In this document: one piece after another, positions 44,937-53,214 of the stretch
How positions within the stretch are numbered: the first letter of the stretch is position 1
How the letters are laid out: each line of letters starts with the position of its first letter
Assembly: GCF_003627815.1 (NCBI RefSeq)
Contig: NZ_CP032698.1
Span: forward strand, 3,100,001-3,164,000
Direction of reading: 5' to 3'
Source of the DNA: Streptomyces hundungensis
Lineage (GTDB): Bacteria; Actinomycetota; Actinomycetes; Streptomycetales; Streptomycetaceae
Length of the DNA stretch: 64,000 nt
Program-made: the position numbers and the translations under genes
The notes under the pieces: generated by a model
The model's database searches: none
Told to the model about the DNA's origin: nothing
The model's input: only the letters and a program-made list of their open reading frames with translations

Positions 44937-45015
44937 GCGGCCGGACCGCTCCCCCAGAGAGTAGGGGGGAGCGTCCGGCCGCGTCTTCACTGTGCCTGCT
45001 CCGCGATTGCGGAGC
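44937..45015 (-). terminator. Two intercistronic hairpins after binding-protein gene (importer 3)
   Basis: On the minus strand a short hairpin (44998-45004 with 45009-45015, 7 bp, GATT loop) is followed by a long imperfect GC stem (about 44937-44955 with 44964-44982). They follow the lipoprotein stop by 28 nt and precede the permease start. Confidence 0.6.
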
Positions 45016-45042
45016 TTGGGGGTGGGCCGGATGCCGACCTGG

Positions 45043-46680
45043 TTACTTCTTCTTGACCTCGACCTGCGTGAAGACAGGGTCGCCGAAGGAGTCGTACTTG
45101 ACGCTCTGGACGTTGTTCGACCAGCCCGCGTTGGTCTTGTAGTACCAGAGCGGGATGGACGGCATGTCCTTGGCCAGAACGGCCTCGGCCTGCTGGTACA
45201 GCGCGGTGGTCTGCTCGACGTTGGTCGCCTTGTCGGCGTCCTTCGAGAACTTGTCGAACTCCGGGCTGGAGTACAGCGAGTCGTTCGCCGAGGCGCCCGT
45301 GCCGTAGATGTCGCGCAGGAAGTTGGCGTTCAGCGGGTAGTCCTGCTGCCACGCCGACCGCATCATGCTGGGGACCTTGTGACCGTCGATCAGGTCACGG
45401 GCGGTCTTGAAGTCGGGCTTCGGGTCGCCGCTGCACTCGATGCCGGTGGCCTGGCGGATGGAGTTGCAGACCGCGTCCACCCACTCCTTGTGACCGCCGT
45501 CGGCGTTGTAGAGGATGGTGACCTTGTTGTTCGGGACGCCACCGCCCGCGGCGATGAGCTCCTTGGCCTTGGCCGGGTTGAACGTGCAGGCCTCACCGCA
45601 GGTGCCCTGCTTGTAGCCGGCGACACCCGGGGCGACCCAGCCGTCGGCGGGCTGACGCGAGCCCTGGAGCACCGTCTTGGTGATGGTGTCGCGGTCGATC
45701 GCCATCGACAGACCCTGGCGGACCTTGGCCTTCTCCGGGGCCTTCCAGGCCGCGTCGTACATGGCGAAGGCGATGGAGGTGATGCCACCCTGCGGCTGGT
45801 CCACGGCGCGGTTGCCGAGGTCCGCCTTGTACTTCGGGAGGTCGGTCGGGTCGACCTGGTCGAGCACGTCCAGGGTGTCCGAGGTGAGCTCCTTGTAGGC
45901 AGCCTCGGCCTGGGTGTAGTTCTTGAAGACGATGCCGCCGTTCTTCGGCTTGTCCTCGCCCTTGTAGCCGGCGTACGCCTTCAGCGTGACGGCCTTGTTG
46001 TGCTCCCAGCTGACGAACTGGTAGGGGCCGTTGCCGACCGGCGCCTCGCCGAACTTCTTCGGGTCGGTGAAGAACGCCTTCGGCAGCGGCGAGAAGGCCG
46101 TGTAACCGAGCTTGTACGGGAAGTACGAGACCGGCGCCGTCAGGTCGATCTGGATCGTCTTGTCGTCGATCGCCTTCAGACCGGACATCTTGTCGGTCGT
46201 CGGGTCGCCCTTGCCCTTCTCGGGGTGGACGTCGGTGTAACCGGCGATGTCCGAGAACCAGTTGGAGTTGACCTGGTTGTTCTTGGTGTTGGCCGACCAG
46301 TTCCACGAGTCCACGAAGGACGCGGCGGTCACCGGAGTGCCGTCGTGGAAGGTCCAGCCGGACTTGATGGTGATCTTGTAGTGCTGGGAGTCAGTGGTCT
46401 CGATCTTCTCGGCCATCTGGTTCCGCAGCTTGCCCGTCGCCGGGTCGTAGTCCGTCAGCCCGCGGAACAGGTTCTTGACGATACGGCCGCCACCGACCTC
46501 CATGGCGTTGGCCGGTTGCAGCGGGTGCTGCGGTTCGCTGCTCTGGTAGCTGTAGACGCCGTTGGCGTCCACCGCGGCCTTCGCATCGGATCCCTTGCCG
46601 TCGCCACCGCCGCAAGCGGTGGCGCCCAGGGCGATGATTGCCGCTCCCGCGACCCACTTGGCGCTCGTAGCACCACGCAT
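45043..46680 (-). CDS. Peptide-binding lipoprotein, SBP_bac_5 family (importer 3)
   Basis: 545 aa. Lipobox LGATA-C23 with a GGG linker, then a family-5 fold: PQHPLQPANAMEVGGGRIVKNLFRGL, ITIKSGWTFHDGTPVTAASFVDSWNWS, FSPLPKAFF, VGNGPYQFVSW, VRQGLSMAIDRDTITKTV, and Cys pairs TCGEACTF and VCNSIRQATGIEC. C-terminus ends in KKK. ATG at 46680 with GAGGAGG upstream; a longer frame upstream is not used because the signal peptide starts here. A 503-bp, relatively AT-rich upstream region suggests complex regulation. Paralogue of the 39054 product. Confidence 0.93.
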   Translation of the reverse strand: MRGATSAKWVAGAAIIALGATACGGGDGKGSDAKAAVDANGVYSYQSSEPQHPLQPANAMEVGGGRIVKNLFRGLTDYDPATGKLRNQMAEKIETTDSQHYKITIKSGWTFHDGTPVTAASFVDSWNWSANTKNNQVNSNWFSDIAGYTDVHPEKGKGDPTTDKMSGLKAIDDKTIQIDLTAPVSYFPYKLGYTAFSPLPKAFFTDPKKFGEAPVGNGPYQFVSWEHNKAVTLKAYAGYKGEDKPKNGGIVFKNYTQAEAAYKELTSDTLDVLDQVDPTDLPKYKADLGNRAVDQPQGGITSIAFAMYDAAWKAPEKAKVRQGLSMAIDRDTITKTVLQGSRQPADGWVAPGVAGYKQGTCGEACTFNPAKAKELIAAGGGVPNNKVTILYNADGGHKEWVDAVCNSIRQATGIECSGDPKPDFKTARDLIDGHKVPSMMRSAWQQDYPLNANFLRDIYGTGASANDSLYSSPEFDKFSKDADKATNVEQTTALYQQAEAVLAKDMPSIPLWYYKTNAGWSNNVQSVKYDSFGDPVFTQVEVKKK

Positions 46681-47183
46681 GGGTTTCCTCCTCATGAGTC
46701 CACTTGTCACTACAAGAGGGGGCACTTCTACGCGCGCTGACACCCCTGACAGCGCTTTGACGTCAAGTACCCCGAGTGTGCTCGTGAGTCGGCACTCCCC
46801 ACAGTGCGTGACCCATTGACCCGAGCTCAATGGAGCCAACTATTAAGTACGGCCGGGCTGTAAACCACACTTAAAGGGTCTCGTTTTGACAACATCAGTA
46901 ACGGTCAACGGCCCGAAATCCGGACAAAATGAGCACAGACAGACACACCCGAAACGGACCGTTAACACATCTTCCGGAGAGCGACGGTCGATATCCGAAC
47001 AGGGTGCACCTTAAAACAACTTGACCGTAGGGCCCCGCGGACATGATCCAGGGGCCTCTTTGACAGTCCTTTGTACTTGATCGCCCAGGCGTGTGTACGC
47101 CGAAGTTCAAACCCCCGCCGCCCACGCCGAAGGCCCGGCTCCGCACATGAGCGGGGCCGGGCCTTCGGGGCGTACGGGGTACG
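46681..47183. other. 503-bp AT-richer regulatory region upstream of importer 3
   Basis: No gene. The span 46840-47090 is clearly AT-richer than the window. On the minus strand TTGTCA (46892-46887) and TTGACC (46908-46903) resemble -35 hexamers but no good -10 follows at 17-18 nt. The typA terminator occupies 47128-47167. Probably contains the importer 3 promoter. Confidence 0.5.
47128..47167 (-). terminator. Hairpin terminator after typA
   Basis: A 17-bp stem (47128-47144 with 47151-47167) with one mismatch and a 6-nt loop, 16 nt after the typA stop. Confidence 0.8.
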
Positions 47184-49094
47184 TCAGTTGCGCTTGGCGC
47201 GCGACGCGGTGCGGCCGCGCTCCTTGGCGTCCAGGACGACCTTGCGGATGCGCACGGCCTCCGGGGTCACCTCGACGCACTCGTCGTCGCGGCAGAACTC
47301 CAGGGACTGCTCCAGGGAGAGCTTGCGCGCCGGCACCACGTTCTCGGTGTTGTCGGCGGAAGCGGCACGCATGTTGGTGAGCTTCTTCTCCTTGGTGATG
47401 TTCACGTCCATGTCGTCGGCACGCGAGTTCTCACCGACGATCATGCCCTCGTAGACCTCGGTGCCGGGCTCGGTGAACAGCACACCGCGCTCCTGGAGGT
47501 TGATCATGGCGAAGGGGGTGACCGAACCGGCCCGGTCGGCCACGAGCGAACCGTTGTTACGGGTCGTCAGGGTGCCGAACCACGGCTCGTGGCCCTCGTG
47601 GATCGAGTGGGCGATACCGGTACCGCGGGTGTTCGTCAGGAACTCCGTACGGAAGCCGATGAGGCCGCGGGAGGGAACGACGAACTCCATGCGGACCCAG
47701 CCGGAGCCGTGGTTGGACATGTTGTCCATGCGGCCCTTGCGGACGCCCATGAGCTGCGTGACCGCGCCCATGTGCTCCTCGGGGACGTCCACCGTGAGGC
47801 GCTCGACCGGCTCGTGGACCTTGCCGTCGACGAGCTTGGTGACGACCTGCGGCTTGCCGATGGTCAGCTCGAAGCCCTCGCGGCGCATCTGCTCGACGAG
47901 GATCGCCAGCGCGAGCTCACCACGGCCCTGGACCTCCCAGGCGTCCGGGCGCTCGGTGTCGAGCACGCGCAGCGAGACGTTACCGATGAGCTCGCGGTCG
48001 AGGCGGTCCTTGACCTGACGGGCCGTCACCTTGCGGTCCTTGACATGGGACTTGGCGTCGGCGCCCTTGCCGGTACCACCGCCGCGGCCGACCAGCGGCG
48101 AGGTGTTGGTGCCGATGGTCATGGAGATGGCGGGCTGGTCGACCGTGATCAGCGGCAGCGCGATCGGGTTCTCCGGGTCGGCCAGGGTCTCGCCGATCAT
48201 GATGTCGGGGATACCGGCGACCGCGCAGATGTCACCGGGGCCGGCCACCTCGGCCGGCTTGCGGGTGAGCGCCTCGGTCATCAGCAGCTCGGTGATGCGC
48301 ACGTTGGACATCGTGCCGTCACGCTTGATCCACGTGACGGTCTGGCCCTTGCGCAGCTCGCCCTGCTCGACGCGGAGCAGCGCGATGCGGCCGAGGAAGT
48401 TGTCGGCGTCGAGGTTGGTGACGTGCGCCTGGAGGGGGGCGCTCTCGTCGTACTCGGGGGCCGGCACGGACGACAGGATCGTCGTGAAGAACGGCTCCAG
48501 GCTGTCGCTGTCGGCCGGCACGGTGCCATTCTCCGGCTTGGTCAGCGACGCGACGCCGTCACGGGCGCAGGCGTAGACGATCGGGAACTCGATCTGGTCC
48601 TCGTCCGCGTCCAGGTCGAGGAAGAGGTCGTACGTCTCGTTGACGACCTCGTCGATCCGGGAGTCGGGGCGGTCCGTCTTGTTGATGCACAGGATGACGG
48701 GCAGGCGCTGCTGAAGGGCCTTGCGCAGCACGAAGCGGGTCTGCGGCAGGGGGCCCTCGGAGGCGTCCACGAGCAGCACGACCGCGTCCACCATCGACAG
48801 ACCGCGCTCTACCTCGCCACCGAAGTCGGCGTGGCCCGGGGTGTCGATGATGTTGATGGTGATGACGTCGCCGCCATCCTTGGGGTGGTACTTGACGGCC
48901 GTGTTCTTGGCGAGGATCGTGATGCCCTTCTCACGCTCCAGGTCGTTGCTGTCCATCATGCGGTCGTCGAGCGACTCGGCGGCGTGCGCGGCGAAGGCAC
49001 CGGCCTGCTTGAGCATGGCGTCGACCAGGGTGGTCTTGCCGTGGTCGACGTGGGCGACGATGGCGACGTTACGGATGTCGTGGCGCGTGGGCAT
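47184..49094 (-). CDS. typA: Ribosome-associated GTPase TypA/BipA
   Basis: 636 aa. Translational GTPase: G1 AHVDHGKTTLVDAML, G2 region REKGITILAKNTAV, G3 DTPGHADFGGEVERGL, G4 INKTDRPDSR, followed by EF-Tu-like domain 2, EF-G-like domains III and V (ERLTVDVPEEHMGAVTQLMGVRKGRM) and the C-terminal BipA domain (GTEVYEGMIVGENSRADDMDVNITKEKKLTNMRAA) that reaches the peptidyl transferase centre. Needed for stress and cold adaptation and ribosome assembly in other bacteria. ATG start; 290 bp downstream of the lpqW-like gene, with a hairpin at the end of each gene. Confidence 0.96.
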   Translation of the reverse strand: MPTRHDIRNVAIVAHVDHGKTTLVDAMLKQAGAFAAHAAESLDDRMMDSNDLEREKGITILAKNTAVKYHPKDGGDVITINIIDTPGHADFGGEVERGLSMVDAVVLLVDASEGPLPQTRFVLRKALQQRLPVILCINKTDRPDSRIDEVVNETYDLFLDLDADEDQIEFPIVYACARDGVASLTKPENGTVPADSDSLEPFFTTILSSVPAPEYDESAPLQAHVTNLDADNFLGRIALLRVEQGELRKGQTVTWIKRDGTMSNVRITELLMTEALTRKPAEVAGPGDICAVAGIPDIMIGETLADPENPIALPLITVDQPAISMTIGTNTSPLVGRGGGTGKGADAKSHVKDRKVTARQVKDRLDRELIGNVSLRVLDTERPDAWEVQGRGELALAILVEQMRREGFELTIGKPQVVTKLVDGKVHEPVERLTVDVPEEHMGAVTQLMGVRKGRMDNMSNHGSGWVRMEFVVPSRGLIGFRTEFLTNTRGTGIAHSIHEGHEPWFGTLTTRNNGSLVADRAGSVTPFAMINLQERGVLFTEPGTEVYEGMIVGENSRADDMDVNITKEKKLTNMRAASADNTENVVPARKLSLEQSLEFCRDDECVEVTPEAVRIRKVVLDAKERGRTASRAKRN

Positions 49095-49287
49095 ACTGAC
49101 TGGCGCTTCTCTCGATCGTGGGATCAGGCATCTGACGCGGTCGAGTGCTCGTCCGCCCGCCGGGCGGACAGGCCACGGCTGCCTCCCATGGTACGGGGCC
49201 GCCGCGCCGATGGCCTCCCGGGCCGATTCCGTCGATCCGGAGCAGGGGTCTACACAGTGATTGAGCCTGGGTCAGGGGCAGGTACGA

Positions 49288-49318
49288 CCTTGCCCGCCGG
49301 CGGGGCCGGCGGGCAAGG
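49288..49318 (-). terminator. Hairpin terminator after the LpqW-like gene
   Basis: A perfect 14-bp stem (49288-49301 with 49305-49318) and a 3-nt GGG loop, about 67 nt beyond the stop at 49385. The remainder of 49095-49384 shows only the presumed typA promoter region. Confidence 0.8.
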
Positions 49319-49384
49319 GAATTGAGCAGGTTCTGAGCTTGGGGCCGATCCGGGCGGCCCCCTCTGACCTGCTGGTTTACCGTT

Positions 49385-51724
49385 CTACTTCGCGTTGTTC
49401 GCCGATCCGTTGTGCGCCGTTTCCGGCTTCTTGAACCCGATGTCCTGGAAGTTCGGGGCGGCGAAGCCGAAGGCTCCGGCATTGGCCACATTCGGTTTCA
49501 CCGCGACCAGCTGCGGACGCTGGTAGAGCGGAATCGAGCCGGCCGCCGCCCAGATCCTGGCGTCCGCCTTCTGCACGAGTTCGCGGGCCTCGTCCTCGTC
49601 GAGCTCGCCGACCGCCTGCTCGAAGAGCTGGTCGATGTGGTCGGTGCCGACCCGGCTGTAGTTCTGCTCGACCAGCAGCGAGCCGTCGGACGCGGGCTCC
49701 GGCTTGGCGAAGATCGGCCGGTCGTCGGTGGCCGGGTAGGCGGTGCCGGGCCAGGAGTACAGGGCCAGGTCGAAGTCGCCCGAGGCGATGTGGTCCTTGA
49801 AGTAGCTGTCGTCGGCGACCTTGACGATCTCGGTGTTGATGCCGACGTCCTTCAGCATGGCGACGATCCTGTCGCCCACGTTGCGCAGCGACTCGGAGCC
49901 GGGGCCCGAGGGCAGGACGAAGCGCAGGGTGAGCGGCTTGCCGTCCTTGCCGAGCGGCCCGCCCTGCGGCGCGGGGGCCGCGGTGCCCTTGGGGGCGTAC
50001 GCGCCGGGGGCGCCGCCCTTGAGGCGGGCCTCGGTCTTGGTGTTCCGGTCGGTCTTCTTGGCCTGGTCGGCGGGGTCGGCCTCGAAGACCCGGGCCTGGT
50101 CGAGGAGCGCGGCCCGCTGGAGGGCGGCGGTGCGGGCCGGGGCGAGCACATGCGTCCCGGTCCCGGCGCCGGAGCCGGAGCCCGGTCCCGCGGGCTTGTC
50201 GTCGCCGACGATGTAGGTGCCCTCGTCGTTGGGGTGGTTGCCGGACGCCTGACGCTTGCCGTCCTCGACGTCGTGCTCGGAGTCGGCTCTGCTGCCCGCC
50301 TTGGCGGCCTCCTGCCGGGGCTTCTGCCGGGCCCCGCCGGACGTCCAGCCGGCGTCGGCGAGCAGCGCGCGGGCCTCCTTCTCGTCGTGGCTGCCCAGGG
50401 CGTCGCTGCTGTCGGCGTATGCGTCCTGGCCGGCCAGCGCCAGATGGCTGCCGGGCGGCTGGGCGGGCAGGTCGAGCGGCTTGAGGACGGTCTCGGCGAT
50501 CTCTTGGCGGTCGAGGGCGCGGGCCACCGCGCGCCGGACCCGCTCGTCCGAGAGCGGCCCGGAGGCGCCGTTGAGGGCGAGCTGGGTGTAGGCGGGCTCC
50601 AGGGTCTTGCGGATGGCGAAGCCGCGCAGCCCGGCCTGTTCCGCGGCGTACTTCTCGACGGCGGCCCGGCTCGCCCTGCGGGCCTCCCGCTCGGCCTCGG
50701 CCTTGTCGTCCTCGGCGCCGTGGGCGATCGCCCAGGAGCGCAGCGCGGATGCGGGCGTGATGGCGGCGGCGGGGCCGTGGGTGACGGCCTGGCCCCGGTC
50801 GCGTTCGGCGAGCTTGATGCGGTCGGCGTCGGCGCGGTCGATCTCGGCGATGTCGACGCTGCCCCCGGCGAGCGCCTCGGCCCGCTTGTCGCGCGGTACG
50901 GCTTGCAGGACGAGGGTGTCGAGCTTGGCGGGCCGGCCCCACCAGCGGGGGTTGCGCTCCAGGGTGATGGTGCCCTTGGCGCGGTCGGTCTCCTTGACCC
51001 GGAAGGGTCCCGCGGTCGCCTTCAGGCGCGTACGGGCGCCGTCGTTGAAGGCGTCGGGGGCGGCGGTGACGTCCTTGGGGTAGAGCGGGCTGAACAGGGA
51101 GCGCCAGTCGGCGTACCGCTTGGCGAAGGTGACCTTGACCTCCAGGTCGTTGGCGCCCTTCTCGATCTTTTCGATCCGCTCGTACCCGGCGTTGCGGGCG
51201 GTCCAGTAGGCCGCGTCCTTGCCGCTGAGCGCGCGCCACTGGGCGACGAAGTCGGGGGCGCCGATCTCGCGGCCGTCGCTCCACACCGCCTTCTGGTTGA
51301 GCTTGTAAAGGACGACCTGCTTGGGCTCGCGCTGGACGACCTCGGCGGACTCCAGATAGTCGGCGTTGCGCTGCGGGCGGCCGTGCTCGTCCAGCGTGAA
51401 CAGGGCGGGCAGCACCGCCTGGGCGACCCGCTGGGTCGTGGCGTCGGCGTCTGCCTGGAAGGTGTTGAGCGTCTCGGGCATCGCGTCGACGGCCCACTTC
51501 AGGGTGCCCCCGTCGGCGACGCGCTCCCGGGCCGCGGCCCCGATGTCCTGGGGCGCGGCGCCCGCGGCGGTCCCGCCGTCGGCGGAGCCGCAGCCGGTCA
51601 GCACGGGGAGCGTGAGCACTCCGGTGGTCAACAGGGCGATGGAGCGCGACCGGAGCGAGGCCGCGGTCCGGATCGCCGCGACGATCCGGGGCGCCCTCCC
51701 GTTCGGGTCACCGACGTGGGACAT
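49385..51724 (-). CDS. LpqW-like SBP_bac_5 lipoprotein
   Basis: 779 aa, about 200 longer than the other binding proteins here. Lipobox LPVLTG-C45 after a long N-terminus; binding-fold segments WAVDAMPETLNTFQADADATTQRVAQAVLPALF, YKLNQKAVWSDGREIGAPDFVAQWRAL, ERNPRWWGRPAKLDTLVL, LSDERVRRAVARALDRQEIAETVL, and C-terminal GSIPLYQRPQLVAVKPNVANAGAFGF. A charged low-complexity stretch (about residues 461-595) is inserted between the two halves. It stands alone without permeases, next to typA, as lpqW does in M. tuberculosis (Rv1165-Rv1166), where LpqW acts in lipomannan/PIM assembly rather than import. Function here is inferred from position. Confidence 0.85.
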   Translation of the reverse strand: MSHVGDPNGRAPRIVAAIRTAASLRSRSIALLTTGVLTLPVLTGCGSADGGTAAGAAPQDIGAAARERVADGGTLKWAVDAMPETLNTFQADADATTQRVAQAVLPALFTLDEHGRPQRNADYLESAEVVQREPKQVVLYKLNQKAVWSDGREIGAPDFVAQWRALSGKDAAYWTARNAGYERIEKIEKGANDLEVKVTFAKRYADWRSLFSPLYPKDVTAAPDAFNDGARTRLKATAGPFRVKETDRAKGTITLERNPRWWGRPAKLDTLVLQAVPRDKRAEALAGGSVDIAEIDRADADRIKLAERDRGQAVTHGPAAAITPASALRSWAIAHGAEDDKAEAEREARRASRAAVEKYAAEQAGLRGFAIRKTLEPAYTQLALNGASGPLSDERVRRAVARALDRQEIAETVLKPLDLPAQPPGSHLALAGQDAYADSSDALGSHDEKEARALLADAGWTSGGARQKPRQEAAKAGSRADSEHDVEDGKRQASGNHPNDEGTYIVGDDKPAGPGSGSGAGTGTHVLAPARTAALQRAALLDQARVFEADPADQAKKTDRNTKTEARLKGGAPGAYAPKGTAAPAPQGGPLGKDGKPLTLRFVLPSGPGSESLRNVGDRIVAMLKDVGINTEIVKVADDSYFKDHIASGDFDLALYSWPGTAYPATDDRPIFAKPEPASDGSLLVEQNYSRVGTDHIDQLFEQAVGELDEDEARELVQKADARIWAAAGSIPLYQRPQLVAVKPNVANAGAFGFAAPNFQDIGFKKPETAHNGSANNAK

Positions 51725-52056
51725 GGCTTGTACCTCTTCGTCAGATTTATGGGATTTGATGCCATTTCGCGATGATCACACGTATCCCAGTCACTGAAGA
51801 GGACGGGCCCCCTCCCAGGGCGGCGACACGGCGCAGCGGGCCCCGAACCCCACCCGTGCGGCCGAACGCGCCCCTCGGACCCGGTCATCGGCGGCCGCCG
51901 GACAGCCGCCGCGCACCGAGTGGGGCTCCCACGGGGCGCGCCGGGAATCCGCAACCCCACAACCCCGTGCACGCACCTTCACAACCGCGCATGTGAGGCG
52001 CGACACTCTCAGGCGCATGAGCATTGCCACCCGCTCCGGCGAAAGGCAGTCACGTC
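51725..52056. other. Divergent intergenic region, 332 bp
   Basis: It lies between the lpqW-like gene and the sdh-linked small gene. Upstream frames are arginine/proline-rich and not genes. AAAGGCAG before 52057 is a weak ribosome site. No repeat or clear promoter hexamers seen. Confidence 0.4.
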
Positions 52057-52350
52057 ATGTCCCTGCACGACGAGTTGACGGCGGCCGAGCGCTGCCTGGA
52101 CGAGCTCGTACGAACCGTCGGGCGCCTGGAGAAAGAGGTCGGACACGGCCTGGACATCCGGCGGGTACGGACCGACGCCGGCCATCTGCGCGAGAGCCTC
52201 GCCCTGCTCCGCGAGGCGGCGCCGCCGGGAGCCACGGCCCGGCCCGACCTGGTCACCATCCCCGACGCCCCGTACGACGCCTCGCTCTGGACCGACTCCG
52301 ACGACGAAGGGCTCGGGAGCACCCGGTCCCGCGGCCGGCGCACCCCCTGA
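52057..52350 (+). CDS. Small helical hypothetical protein upstream of sdh
   Basis: 97 aa. The N-terminal 55 residues form a predicted coiled helix (LHDELTAAERCLDELVRTVGRLEKEVGHGLDIRRVRTDAGHLRESLALLREA) and the C-terminus is short and acidic (TIPDAPYDASLWTDSDDEG). No domain recognised. ATG at 52057 with a weak AAAGGCAG site; frame open upstream. It lies 18 bp before sdhC on the same strand, so it is probably co-transcribed with the succinate dehydrogenase genes. Confidence 0.75.
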   Translation: MSLHDELTAAERCLDELVRTVGRLEKEVGHGLDIRRVRTDAGHLRESLALLREAAPPGATARPDLVTIPDAPYDASLWTDSDDEGLGSTRSRGRRTP

Positions 52351-52368
52351 CCTCCACGGGAGCCACTC

Positions 52369-53199
52369 TTGGCCACAGGCACGGAACCCTCTCGCCCGGC
52401 GGGGCGGCGCACCGGCGTCCATGACGCCTCGCGCGCCGCGATCGCACCCCGCCATCTGCGCACCGACCGCTGGTGGCTGGCGCCGGCGGTGACCGCCGCG
52501 GGGCTGTTCGCCTTCGTCGTCTACTCGACGTGGCGGGCGTTCGCGAACGCGGACTACTACCACGCGCCCTATGTCTCGCCGTTCTACTCGCCGTGCCTCG
52601 CCGACAACTGCGCGCCCATGCGGCACGGCCCGAACGCGGACGTCTTCGGCAGCTGGTGGGGTCTGTCCCCCGCGCTGCTCATCCTGGTCTTCCCGCTCGG
52701 CTTCCGGCTCACCTGCTACTACTACCGCAAGGCGTACTACCGGGGTTTCTGGGCCTCGCCGCCCGCCTGCGCGGTGGCCGAGCCGCACACGAAGTACTCG
52801 GGCGAGACCCGCTTCCCGCTCATCCTCCAGAACCTCCACCGGTACTTCTTCTACTTCGCGGTCCTGGTCGCCGGGATCCTCACCTACGACACGGCGCTCG
52901 CCTTCCGCGACGAGCACTACCGGTGGGGCCACATGGGGCTCGGCAGCCTGGTGTTCCTGGTCAACATCGCGCTGATCTGGACGTACACGCTGTCCTGCCA
53001 CTCCTGTCGGCACATCGTCGGCGGCCGGCTGCGGCACTTCTCCAAGCACCCGGTGCGCTACCGGCTCTGGGGCTGGGTCGGCAAGCTGAATGAGCGTCAC
53101 ATGCTGCTTGCCTGGACGTCGTTGATCAGTGTGGCGCTCGCCGACTTCTATGTGTATCTGCTCGCCACGGGGGCGTTCGACGATCCGAGGTTCTTCTGA
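52369..53199 (+). CDS. sdhC: Succinate dehydrogenase membrane anchor, large single-subunit type
   Basis: 276 aa. About five transmembrane helices (LAPAVTAAGLFAFVVYSTW, LSPALLILVFPLGFRLTCYYY, LHRYFFYFAVLVAGILTYD, MGLGSLVFLVNIALIWTYTL, LLAWTSLISVALADFYVYLLA). Candidate haem or quinone ligands are His in QNLHRYFF, YRWGHMGLG, CHSCRHIVGG and ERHMLLAW. Length and helix count match the single anchor of actinobacterial SDH1 (M. tuberculosis Rv0249c, 273 aa as I recall). TTG at 52369 is chosen because GGGAG lies 6 nt upstream. First of sdhC-sdhA-sdhB. Confidence 0.85.
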   Translation: MATGTEPSRPAGRRTGVHDASRAAIAPRHLRTDRWWLAPAVTAAGLFAFVVYSTWRAFANADYYHAPYVSPFYSPCLADNCAPMRHGPNADVFGSWWGLSPALLILVFPLGFRLTCYYYRKAYYRGFWASPPACAVAEPHTKYSGETRFPLILQNLHRYFFYFAVLVAGILTYDTALAFRDEHYRWGHMGLGSLVFLVNIALIWTYTLSCHSCRHIVGGRLRHFSKHPVRYRLWGWVGKLNERHMLLAWTSLISVALADFYVYLLATGAFDDPRFF

Positions 53200-53214
53200 A
53201 TGAAGGCAGCCTGA

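Noticed and set aside
47060..47065. TTGACA as a plus-strand promoter -35
   Set aside because: No -10 hexamer at proper distance and no plus-strand gene downstream; it points into the typA terminator.
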